64,000 nucleotides of DNA. Source: Blautia schinkii DSM 10518 (GTDB lineage Bacteria > Bacillota > Clostridia > Lachnospirales > Lachnospiraceae). The position numbers were made by a program, and so were the translations under genes. The stretch covers positions 112,803-176,802 of the forward strand of contig JNKJ01000006.1 in assembly GCA_000702025.1 (NCBI GenBank). Reading direction: 5' to 3'. The notes beneath the pieces were generated by a model. That model saw only the letters and a list, made by a program, of their open reading frames with translations, did not search any database and was not told the origin of the DNA. This document shows positions 35,244-42,593 of this stretch, piece by piece. Within the stretch, counting starts at the first letter, position 1; each line of letters starts with the position of its first letter.

Positions 35244-35873
35244 ATGGCAAATAAATATAAAGTAATTGATGAAAAAACATGGGATAGGGCAATGCACTGT
35301 ATGATTTTTAGAGACAGTGTTGAACCAGCATTTTGCGTAACCTTTGAAGCAGATATTACAAGATTTAGGCGTATGGTAAAGGAGCAAGGACTTTCTTTTA
35401 CATTGGCAATGGTACATGCAGTTTGCAAATGTGCAAATGAAGTAGAGGCGTTTCGTTATCGGTTTGTTGACGGACAGATTGTTTTGTTTGAAAAGATAGA
35501 TACTGCATTTACATATCTTAATCAGGAAACAGAATTGTTCAAGGTAGTCAATGTACCTATGATAGATGATCTGAAAGAATATTGTGAACTGGCAACAAAA
35601 GTGGCAAATGAACAGAAAGAGTATTTTACGGGACCTTTAGGAAATGATGTGTTTCAATGTTCTCCCATGCCGTGGGTAACATATACGCATATTTCCCACA
35701 CTAATTCGGGTAAAAAAGATAATGCAACACCGCTTTTTGATTGGGGAAAATATTATGAGAAAGACAGCAGATGGATAATGCCTGTTTCTGTGCAGGCACA
35801 TCACTCATTTGTTGATGGGATTCATATTGGTGAGTTTGTGGATGTTTTAGAAAAATATCTTGCAAAATTTTGA
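35244..35873 (+). CDS. Chloramphenicol acetyltransferase-like protein (CatA type)
   Basis: 209 residues from ATG 35244; RBS TTGGAGG is 12 bp upstream. The CAT signature QAHHSFVDGIHIGEF with catalytic His is near the C-terminus, and the N-terminal CAT core (RAMHCMIFRDSVEPAFCVTFEADITRFRRMVKEQG) is intact. The length fits the family. True chloramphenicol acetylation is not assured, as many gut CAT-like proteins lack it. VOC remnants lie immediately on both sides. Confidence 0.8.
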   Translation: MANKYKVIDEKTWDRAMHCMIFRDSVEPAFCVTFEADITRFRRMVKEQGLSFTLAMVHAVCKCANEVEAFRYRFVDGQIVLFEKIDTAFTYLNQETELFKVVNVPMIDDLKEYCELATKVANEQKEYFTGPLGNDVFQCSPMPWVTYTHISHTNSGKKDNATPLFDWGKYYEKDSRWIMPVSVQAHHSFVDGIHIGEFVDVLEKYLAKF

Positions 35874-35922
35874 AAGGTAAATCCCAGTTTATCCAGGATA
35901 TTATTGTATAAATCAATTCAGG

Positions 35923-36033
35923 TCTGTCGGTGAGTAACGCAACAGAAATCTGGACGAGCATCTCATAGCGGTTGGCGAGTATTTAGAAAAGCTGCTGTAT
36001 AGCTGAGCGGGAAAAAAAGTCAGAAGTTGTGGG
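35923..36033 (+). pseudogene. VOC 3'-end remnant 3 (internally deleted)
   Basis: Begins TCTGTCGGTGAGTAACGCAA, then AGAAATCTGGACGAGCATC and TCATAGCGGTTGGCGAG. It jumps to TTTAGAAAAGCTGCTG, which corresponds to the end of remnant 2, ending with AGTCAGAAGTTG. About 85 bp present in remnant 2 are missing. It is non-coding. Confidence 0.65.
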
Positions 36034-36105
36034 GCTTGAAAATTTTAAGTTGCTTTTATGCGTTCTTGGTGGAAAAGGTGTATTTCAAATTGAAAGGATG
36101 GTCGG

Positions 36106-36717
36106 GTGCTAATGAATGAAATCATCAACTTCATTGAAGCGAATGTGGATGGCAAAACGCTGTTTACAAAGGAATTAGTTTACGAACTTGAAAATGGTGT
36201 GTTGCAGGGCGTTTACTCAGATCAAATATCTTTCTCTAATCTAAAATATTCTCAGAGCGGATTTCAGTTGGATATGTTTATTGTATCTAATGAGAAGATA
36301 TGGCTCATGGGAAAGGATGGAGAACGGGAAAAATTGCGAAAAGATTTCAGTGGTGTATCCCTGTTCCGATTTGAACTGGCGAAGCGAAAAAGCACGAATA
36401 GTTTGACTGGCTGTTTTCGTTTCATTTCAGCTTCAGGGAAAAATGTGGCAGCAGAGGCTATCGTAAGTGGAATTTATGATGTGCGTCTTGAAAATGATGT
36501 GCTGAAGTTATCGGAAGATCAGGTCTTGTATCGGGATCAGCCGATACAAGAAGGGAATTTTAAGCCCGTTGCATTTCAATCGGAACATCGTTTTTATGTT
36601 AAAGCTAATAAGCTACACTATGAATACAACGGCAAGTGTTTTGATGTGGACTCAAAAACTATGCGGCGTAACGATAGCTCCGATACCTTTCCTCCGTTTA
36701 TTTCAATCGAAAAGTAA
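36106..36717 (+). CDS. Hypothetical protein
   Basis: 203 residues; GTG 36106 has GAAAGGA 7 bp upstream, and ATG 36112 is a close alternative. No signal peptide or membrane segment. The sequence is mixed alpha/beta with a repeated rhythm (QLDMFIVSNEKIWLMGKDG, FRFISASGKNVAAEAIVSGIYDV). I do not recognise the family. It follows VOC remnant 3. Confidence 0.55.
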   Translation: MLMNEIINFIEANVDGKTLFTKELVYELENGVLQGVYSDQISFSNLKYSQSGFQLDMFIVSNEKIWLMGKDGEREKLRKDFSGVSLFRFELAKRKSTNSLTGCFRFISASGKNVAAEAIVSGIYDVRLENDVLKLSEDQVLYRDQPIQEGNFKPVAFQSEHRFYVKANKLHYEYNGKCFDVDSKTMRRNDSSDTFPPFISIEK

Positions 36718-36731
36718 GAAATGACGAATCA

Positions 36732-37013
36732 GTGTCCAAGGCAAAAACAATTCACTCGCCAGCTATTGAGGAGGCATTTGTCAACACGGAATGTACGCTG
36801 AAAGATGTACGGGATTTAAGCGGTGCAGGTATTACTCCCATGTTTATCGGACAGGTACAGCATATTTCTGTTGGGGAAGAATATGCACAGGGATATGAAA
36901 AGCGATACAGAAAAGATGGCTTTATGATATTAATTCCTGCCCCTCAAAACCTGAAAACAGGAGAACCTAATCAATCAGCGATTGCAACTATAAACATTGA
37001 AAAGTATGATTGA
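36732..37013 (+). pseudogene. Flavin reductase-like gene, C-terminal fragment
   Basis: The 93 residues (KTIHSPAIEEAFVNTECTLKD, then MFIGQVQHISVGEEYAQGYE and a terminal AIATINIEKYD) look like only the C-terminal half of a split-barrel flavin reductase, with the FMN-binding N-terminal half absent. A GTG start is available but there is no RBS. The upstream 15 bp gap offers no room for the missing part, so it is a truncated gene rather than a frameshift. Confidence 0.55.
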
Positions 37014-37055
37014 TAAATTCAAATTGAACAAAATCGCAATTTATGGAGAATGTCT

Positions 37056-37706
37056 ATGAATAAAGAATGGTCAGAACTTAATAAAACTATGCAAATGCAG
37101 ATTAATAGCAGGAACAGTTTTTGTGACGGGATTATGACATTGCTGTTACTGCGTGAAAAACTGATAGGGCAGATAGCCGAATTTGAAAAAACTTTGACAA
37201 AAGAGCAGATGTGTGCCATTCCATTTATCAATGCGGAGGGCTACCACAGCAAAACAATAGCATACTCACTTTATCATATTTTTCGGATTGAGGATATTGT
37301 TGCACATTCTGTTATTGTAAAAGACGAACAGATATTTTTTGCGGGTAATTATCAAAGACGTATGCGCTCCCCGATCATTACAACAGGGAATGAATTGGTA
37401 AAGCAGGAAATAGCCGATTTTTCTAAGGAGCTTGATTTAAGCGAGCTTTACCAATATGTGTATGATGTGGATCAATCAACATCTGAATTGTTAAAGCAAT
37501 TCACATTTGAGGATTTGAAGAAAAAATATACGGAACAGGACAAAGAAACAATCCGCACATTAGGTGTAGTCAGTGAAGATGAAAAGGCGGTCTGGCTCAT
37601 TGATTACTGGTGCAATAAGAATTTAAAAGGTTTAATCCAAATGCCATTTTCGCGTCATTGGATTATGCACATTGAAGCAAGTCTGCGGATAAGAAATAAA
37701 GTTTAA
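37056..37706 (+). CDS. DinB-like four-helix protein
   Basis: 216 residues from ATG 37056 (ATGGAGA upstream). Helical bundle with the DinB/DUF664 layout: SFCDGIMTLLLLREKLIGQIAEFEKTL, a His in EGYHSKTIAYSLYHIFRIEDIVAH (the usual first metal His in the second helix), and FSRHWIMHIEASLRIR at the end with two more His. Members bind a divalent metal and transfer bacillithiol or mycothiol, but the role here is not defined. A+T-rich. Confidence 0.65.
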   Translation: MNKEWSELNKTMQMQINSRNSFCDGIMTLLLLREKLIGQIAEFEKTLTKEQMCAIPFINAEGYHSKTIAYSLYHIFRIEDIVAHSVIVKDEQIFFAGNYQRRMRSPIITTGNELVKQEIADFSKELDLSELYQYVYDVDQSTSELLKQFTFEDLKKKYTEQDKETIRTLGVVSEDEKAVWLIDYWCNKNLKGLIQMPFSRHWIMHIEASLRIRNKV

Positions 37707-37844
37707 TGGGATCGGAAAATGTGTAAACAATTCCAGTTTGCAAAATTGATAAATGTAAATCTGAAATCCTTTAATTTTCTGAAATAGGAAAGTTGGATTA
37801 AAATTTACAAACGGCAGCAATTTAAGGAATAAAGGAGAGTCTCG

Positions 37845-38195
37845 ATGATAAATAAAAAAATGATAGCCTTTTGTGGTACATATTGCGGCGTGTGTGAATG
37901 GAAAGATAAAATCGGGTGTAAGGGCTGTAAGGCCAATAGAGGAATTATGTTTTGGGGTAAGTGCGATAAAGCGATATGCTGTATTGAAAAGGGGCTTGAA
38001 CATTGTGGGGAATGCTCAGATATGCCCTGCCAAAAGCTCAGAGACCTGTTTGATGATCCAGAGCATGGTGATCACGGAGCAAGACTTCGCAACCTGAAAA
38101 ATTGGAAAGATGGCATCTGTACCTATGAAAAATTAGGCAATACAGCGCAGGAGAAGGCAAAAAATTTGAAAACGATTGATAACACCAATGACTAG
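37845..38195 (+). CDS. DUF3795 family Cys-rich protein (short)
   Basis: 116 residues, RBS AAAGGAGAG. Cys pattern CGTYCGVCEWKDKIGCKGCKANRG, then CDKAICC, CGECSDMPCQKL, as in DUF3795 and in the longer copy at 30836. Small metal or Fe-S binding protein of unknown function. The next gene, 140 bp away, codes for a Cys-containing TudS-like protein. Confidence 0.78.
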   Translation: MINKKMIAFCGTYCGVCEWKDKIGCKGCKANRGIMFWGKCDKAICCIEKGLEHCGECSDMPCQKLRDLFDDPEHGDHGARLRNLKNWKDGICTYEKLGNTAQEKAKNLKTIDNTND

Positions 38196-38336
38196 AAAAG
38201 AAAGATAAGATTATTTCAATGGATAAGTATTAGGGCGATGACGGTACAGTTCCACGGTGGAAATTGGTAAAAGTGATTGGAACAACTCATACACTGACTT
38301 TCGGGTTAATAATTAAAATTTGTGAGAGTATATATT

Positions 38337-38873
38337 ATGTTCAATGATGGTAGAAGTAAAAAGGTTGTTTTTGTTGCGCATTGTTTTTTAAATCAAAATT
38401 CTATTTCTGATGGAACGGCGATTTATCCGGCAGCAAATAAAGATGTTGTTGATTTTTTCTTAAATGCAGATATTGGTATTGTCCAAATGCCCTGTCCGGA
38501 GTTTTGCTGTTTAGGACTTGATAGGGGAAATATTCATGGCGCTGATAGCCCGGTAGTGGTAGAGAATACACGCATACGTTCAGCAATGCAAAATGCCGAC
38601 TCGAATTTGAAACTAACAAGCCTGGCTGATTATGTAGTGCAACATATCATGGAATATAAGAAATATGGATTTGAAGTTATCGGTATTATTGGGGCAAATC
38701 GTTCTCCAAATTGTGGTGTCGAAACAACATCGGACAATGACGCAGAAATCAATGGTATGGGATTGTTTATAGAAAAAATTTTTCGCCAGCTTTTGCGAGA
38801 AAACATATCTATTCCAATGATAGGCATAAAGGGAACGGACAACATACAAGAAATACTTCAGCAGTTAATATGA
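38337..38873 (+). CDS. TudS/DUF523-related putative desulfidase
   Basis: 178 residues from ATG 38337 (an upstream GTG at 38322 has no RBS). It has MPCPEFCCLGLDRG near residue 48 and GIIGANRSPNCGVETTS near 121, with conserved Cys as in DUF523 proteins, which bind a [4Fe-4S] cluster and desulfurise thio-compounds such as thiouracil. The two DUF3795 genes in the array are also Cys-rich, but a link is not shown. The 38196-38336 stretch upstream holds a short TTCCAC-G-GTGGAA hairpin and little else. Confidence 0.72.
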   Translation: MFNDGRSKKVVFVAHCFLNQNSISDGTAIYPAANKDVVDFFLNADIGIVQMPCPEFCCLGLDRGNIHGADSPVVVENTRIRSAMQNADSNLKLTSLADYVVQHIMEYKKYGFEVIGIIGANRSPNCGVETTSDNDAEINGMGLFIEKIFRQLLRENISIPMIGIKGTDNIQEILQQLI

Positions 38874-38946
38874 GCTAAGGGATAAGGACAAGCAAGATCT
38901 TTCCGTCCTTGAAGGTATATCAGAATAAGATGAAATGGAGATTTAT

Positions 38947-39495
38947 ATGGAGGAAGCAACGAGATATATTGCGCTTTTGCGCGGTGTCAATATAAGTGGC
39001 AAAAATAAAGTTCCGATGGCTGAACTAAAGAAAGCTTTTGAGGAGCTTGGATTCGGAGCGGTTAAGACCTATCTGAACAGTGGCAATGTGATTTTTTCAA
39101 GTGATGAAGAGAATATAGGGGGCCTTACAGACCGGATTGAAACAACGATAAAAAAGTGGTTTGGTCTGGATATTCCGGTTTTCGTCATATCAAAAGAGGA
39201 TCTCGAAGATATTTTGCAACACGCGCCTGACTGGTGGGATGATGAAAATAAGGAAATCTATGATAATCTGATTTTTATTATGCCTCCGGCTACATTTGCT
39301 GAAGTGCGTGACGAGATCGGAGAACCCAGGGAGGGGTTGGAAAAGATTCAGGATTATAAGGAAGCGGTATTCTGGTCTTTCAGCCGGAAGGATTATCAAA
39401 AGACAAACTGGTGGAGGGAGACGGCAAGTGCGAATATCAGCGGCAAACTGACAATCCGAACGGCAAACACCGTCAGGAAGATAAATGGCATGTAA
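38947..39495 (+). CDS. DUF1697 family protein
   Basis: 182 residues from ATG 38947 (TGGAGA upstream; ATG 38935 is alternative). It begins RYIALLRGVNISGKNKVPMAELKKAFEELGF and has VKTYLNSGNVIFSS, the DUF1697 signature. The C-terminus is NISGKLTIRTANTVRKINGM. The function is not known for the family. A diverged copy of its 3' end (40753-40812) lies just after the downstream M20 gene. Confidence 0.85.
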   Translation: MEEATRYIALLRGVNISGKNKVPMAELKKAFEELGFGAVKTYLNSGNVIFSSDEENIGGLTDRIETTIKKWFGLDIPVFVISKEDLEDILQHAPDWWDDENKEIYDNLIFIMPPATFAEVRDEIGEPREGLEKIQDYKEAVFWSFSRKDYQKTNWWRETASANISGKLTIRTANTVRKINGM

Positions 39496-39551
39496 GGCTT
39501 TTAATATGGAGAAGAGTTGGGTTTGAATAATATACATGGAAAGGAATTGCT

Positions 39552-40742
39552 ATGAATGAAATCTATCAGCAAGCAAAATTATTACAGCCAGAGTTGGTAA
39601 AAATCAGAAGAGAAATACATCAAAATGCTGAGGTTGGGATACAGCTGCAATATACCAAAGCATTTGTGAAAGAGAAGCTAATTGCGTATGGATATGAACC
39701 CCAGGACATTGCCAATAGCTCAATTGTGGCAACGATCAGCGGCGAACTCCCTGGTAAAACTATGCTGCTTAGAGCAGATATGGACGGCTTAGCCATTAAG
39801 GAAGAAACTGATTTAGACTTTAAAAGTGTAAACGGAGCCATGCATGGCTGTGGTCATGATATGCATACCGCCATGCTGTTAGGTGCTGCAAAATTGCTTA
39901 GAAAGTATCAAAACCGGCTTCAGGGAAAAGTAAAATTATTATTTCAGGAGGATGAAGAAGGTTTTACCGGGGCGAAGGCTGTGATTCAGGGAGGTGTTCT
40001 GGAAAATCCAAAGGTAGATGCAGCCATGGCGCTTCATGTAAACTCTGGTACGCCGAGCAATATGGTGCTGTGTGGTCTTGGCCATTTCATGGCTGGCTGC
40101 ACTTTGTTTCGCATTGAAGTAAGCGGCGTGGGCTGTCACGGAGCGATGCCTGAAAATGGGGTTGATCCAATTAATATCGCGGCACATATTTACCTGTCGT
40201 TACAGGAAATTGCAGCGAGAGAAGTGGCGGCGCAAGACCCTTGTGTATTAACGATTGGTAAATTTGCCGGTGGACAAACTCCCAATATTATTCCTGAAAA
40301 AGTCGTTTTAGAGGGAACAATCCGTTACAAAAATAAAGAAACAGGGGATAGAATTTTTGAAAGAATTCAAGAAATTTCAAATCTGTGTGCCCAATCCTTC
40401 AGAGGAAGGACAGTTGTAACGGAATTATCCAGTGCGCCGCCTCTGATAAACAACGATGAGATGATCTATGAGTTTTGCGATTACATTAAGCAATTCATTG
40501 CCCCTCAGCAAGTCAGGATCTTGCCTCAGGGAGGTATGGGCAGCGAAGACTTTGCTTCCTTTAGCTATCAGGTGCCCATTGCCTATTTATTATTAGGCGC
40601 CGGTACCAACCAGGAAAATGAAGCGTATGGTAAACCCATGCATAATCAAGGCGTTGTGTTTAATGAAGATATATTGTCCCTTGGGAGTTCGATACTCACG
40701 ATATGTGCTATGAATTGGTTGAGCAAACATCGAGATGATTAA
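39552..40742 (+). CDS. M20 family amidohydrolase/peptidase
   Basis: 396 residues, RBS AAAGGAA. The M20 metal-binding site is clear: HGCGHDMHTAMLLGAAKLL near 97 (HxxGHDxH), a following EEGFTGAKAVIQ and GSEDFASFS near 335. It matches hippurate/N-acyl-amino acid amidohydrolases that remove acyl groups from amino acids using two metals. Cytosolic. It is flanked by a DUF1697 gene and the DUF1697 remnant. Confidence 0.88.
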   Translation: MNEIYQQAKLLQPELVKIRREIHQNAEVGIQLQYTKAFVKEKLIAYGYEPQDIANSSIVATISGELPGKTMLLRADMDGLAIKEETDLDFKSVNGAMHGCGHDMHTAMLLGAAKLLRKYQNRLQGKVKLLFQEDEEGFTGAKAVIQGGVLENPKVDAAMALHVNSGTPSNMVLCGLGHFMAGCTLFRIEVSGVGCHGAMPENGVDPINIAAHIYLSLQEIAAREVAAQDPCVLTIGKFAGGQTPNIIPEKVVLEGTIRYKNKETGDRIFERIQEISNLCAQSFRGRTVVTELSSAPPLINNDEMIYEFCDYIKQFIAPQQVRILPQGGMGSEDFASFSYQVPIAYLLLGAGTNQENEAYGKPMHNQGVVFNEDILSLGSSILTICAMNWLSKHRDD

Positions 40743-40752
40743 GATTTATTCC

Positions 40753-40812
40753 GCTCAGCGGCAATCTGACAGGCAGAACGGCAAACACCGTAAGAAAAAT
40801 AGTTGGAATGTG
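40753..40812 (+). pseudogene. DUF1697 3'-end remnant
   Basis: CAGCGGCAATCTGACAGGC and GAACGGCAAACACCGTAAG follow the end of the DUF1697 gene (39440-39490), with a frame reading ..NTVRKIVGM. It has no start or RBS and runs into the terminator of the reverse GntR gene. It is a diverged paralogue rather than an exact duplicate. Confidence 0.6.
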
Positions 40813-40837
40813 TGTGTTTATTTTCCACATCCCAACT
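40795..40837 (-). terminator. Terminator of the reverse GntR gene
   Basis: On the minus strand AGTTGGGATGTG (40837 downwards) pairs with CACATTCCAACT with a single mismatch, then ATTTTTC. It lies directly beyond the GntR stop codon. Confidence 0.65.
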
Positions 40838-40846
40838 GATTGCATC

Positions 40847-42307
40847 TTATTTTAAGGAATCCCTGTCAGGGACCTGTACAGATAAAGCTTCGGTAAAATG
40901 GTGTTTCTCAACCATATGTGCCTGAACAGAAGTTAAAATCAAACGGTAAGAGTCTGCCAGGCACTCAGCAAACCCGGCGTTGTTTCCTGAACGCAGGCAG
41001 CGATATGCCCTACGGGTGATTTCATTGAGGCGTCCGATTACATCGGCTCCCTGCGGATAAAATGCGAAATAGAACCCCCATTCTATGACCTGGCTGGTTT
41101 CCTGCCAAATGACCTGTAATGGTTCCAGTGACAGGTGTTTTAATATCATTTGAAATAAACTTGTGAGAGCGATTCCTGGCTTCTTGATATGAATAGCCAG
41201 TTGCTTTAAATCATCCTCATTAAATCGCGGCGCCGTATAGGCAGCGACTGGATAGGACAACAGCACCATAAGCTGCAGTGAATGAAGATATATAAGGGTG
41301 TCCCGTTTCGTAGTAAAATCCAGAAGAGCCTGTTCGGTGTTGATCTGATCGGGAGTCAGAACCATCGTACCCTTGCCGTTTAAGGTTTTTGTGTAGCCTC
41401 TTTGTTCCAGCAGGCCCAATGCCTTTCTGACCGTAGAGGCAGACACATCATATTGTTTTGCCAGTTGTGCTTCATAGGGTAAATAAGTTCCTGCCGGATA
41501 GACGCCTGTCCCTATTTTTCGCGTCAAGTCCCGGACAATGCGGGTATAGTAGTAATCCTTTCCTCTGAGGGGATTCCATTCAAATGAAACCGGCACCTGG
41601 GCAGGCACCTGGGTAACGCTGTTTGACATCTGTATGAATATTTCTGTAATGATGGCGGACATATCCTGATAGAGAGCTTTTAAATGATGATACTGTTCGA
41701 CTGGATCGCGTTCTGATAATACATCAATGATGGATTGGGGTTCAAATGTTGGCTTACGGTACATAATATCCTGGGAAAAGCTGCATTTTTCTAAAAAGTA
41801 TGCGAAATTCCCCTGAAGCTCAAAGGCTGTGTGCAGATCACATAACAGAGGATTGTGGCTGAAGCCTAAAATATCCCTCGTCAGTGCAATCAGGGATTTC
41901 CAGCTCTCTGAACAGATTCCCTGTTGCGCCGCTCTTTGGGCCTGCCGATAATGAGGCATGTTCTCAACCGAACATTTATGCGCGGCGAATACAAGCAGAT
42001 AGGGCAATAATCGCCCATATGTTTCATATACCTGTAAGATAGAATCCCGCTGCTCTAAGATAGTAGATACTCCAGGACCTGTTAAGTTGTGCGGAAGGAC
42101 TACGGGGGCCTGCCGGATTTGAATATCAATAAATTTTTCAGCCTTTAAGGTATCCAGTACCCGCGTAATGGTCGCAATCCCCACATTGTATTCTTCACAT
42201 AGATTTCTGGAAGAAGGGAGTTTGCTGCCGGGCTGGAATTGCCCTGAAACAATACGTTTTTTTAAATCTTCATATACATAAGAAAAACGAGTTTCCTGTC
42301 GTTTCAT
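40847..42307 (-). CDS. GntR-type regulator with two winged-helix domains
   Basis: 486 residues from the ATG at 42307; the next ATG upstream (42340) has no RBS. Two GntR DNA-binding domains are present: 8-68 (YVYEDLKKRIVSGQFQPGSKLPSSRNLCEEYNVGIATITRVLDTLKAEKF) and about 235-305 (YYTRIVRDLTRKIGTGVYPAGTYLPYEAQLAKQYDVSASTVRKAL). The intervening and C-terminal parts are helical and may bind a ligand. It is transcribed away from the signalling locus at 42594 and may control it. A -10-like TATACT lies near 42350-42355 on the minus strand. Confidence 0.8.
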   Translation of the reverse strand: MKRQETRFSYVYEDLKKRIVSGQFQPGSKLPSSRNLCEEYNVGIATITRVLDTLKAEKFIDIQIRQAPVVLPHNLTGPGVSTILEQRDSILQVYETYGRLLPYLLVFAAHKCSVENMPHYRQAQRAAQQGICSESWKSLIALTRDILGFSHNPLLCDLHTAFELQGNFAYFLEKCSFSQDIMYRKPTFEPQSIIDVLSERDPVEQYHHLKALYQDMSAIITEIFIQMSNSVTQVPAQVPVSFEWNPLRGKDYYYTRIVRDLTRKIGTGVYPAGTYLPYEAQLAKQYDVSASTVRKALGLLEQRGYTKTLNGKGTMVLTPDQINTEQALLDFTTKRDTLIYLHSLQLMVLLSYPVAAYTAPRFNEDDLKQLAIHIKKPGIALTSLFQMILKHLSLEPLQVIWQETSQVIEWGFYFAFYPQGADVIGRLNEITRRAYRCLRSGNNAGFAECLADSYRLILTSVQAHMVEKHHFTEALSVQVPDRDSLK

Positions 42308-42593
42308 AATATAAATGCCCTTTCTAAAGCTCAAACACATATTGCTTTTAGTATACTACAAAATTCAGAATAGTGGTAATGGAACTTGAAGCAAAGCGGT
42401 GTATGGGTGAGTTAGTACAGTAATTTCTACTTGTGCATGATTGGGTATCATAGTAAAATAAAAATGAAACGTTGGCAAATAAAAATTAAGAGGTGCGGCT
42501 GAAAAGGCCGTAAAGTTTTTCTCATACCTATTTGCAAAGGTGAGCAGATTGGTGCGGAAAAAAGTAATATAAGAAATTCACTGGAGTGATGAT
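42308..42593. other. Intergenic region between GntR and the signalling locus
   Basis: 286 bp, A+T-rich, no open frame. It holds a small hairpin CGGC-TGAAAA-GGCCG (42498-42512) followed by TAAAGTTTTTC. No clear sigma-A promoter with a good -35 was found for the + strand gene, and no known riboswitch motif is recognised. Confidence 0.4.

Noticed and set aside
35244..35873. Firm call of chloramphenicol resistance
   Set aside because: The CAT catalytic signature is present, but many CAT-like proteins of gut Firmicutes do not confer resistance; only the family is claimed.
33450..36033. Integron attC sites between array genes
   Set aside because: The recurring junction GTCGGT..AGTAAC has no paired R'/R'' core with GTTRRRY and no attC-like imperfect palindrome; the downstream part is clearly VOC coding sequence. 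No integron integrase is seen.
42308..42593. c-di-GMP riboswitch before the HD-GYP/GGDEF gene
   Set aside because: No conserved GEMM-I or GEMM-II core elements could be found; only a small GC hairpin is present.
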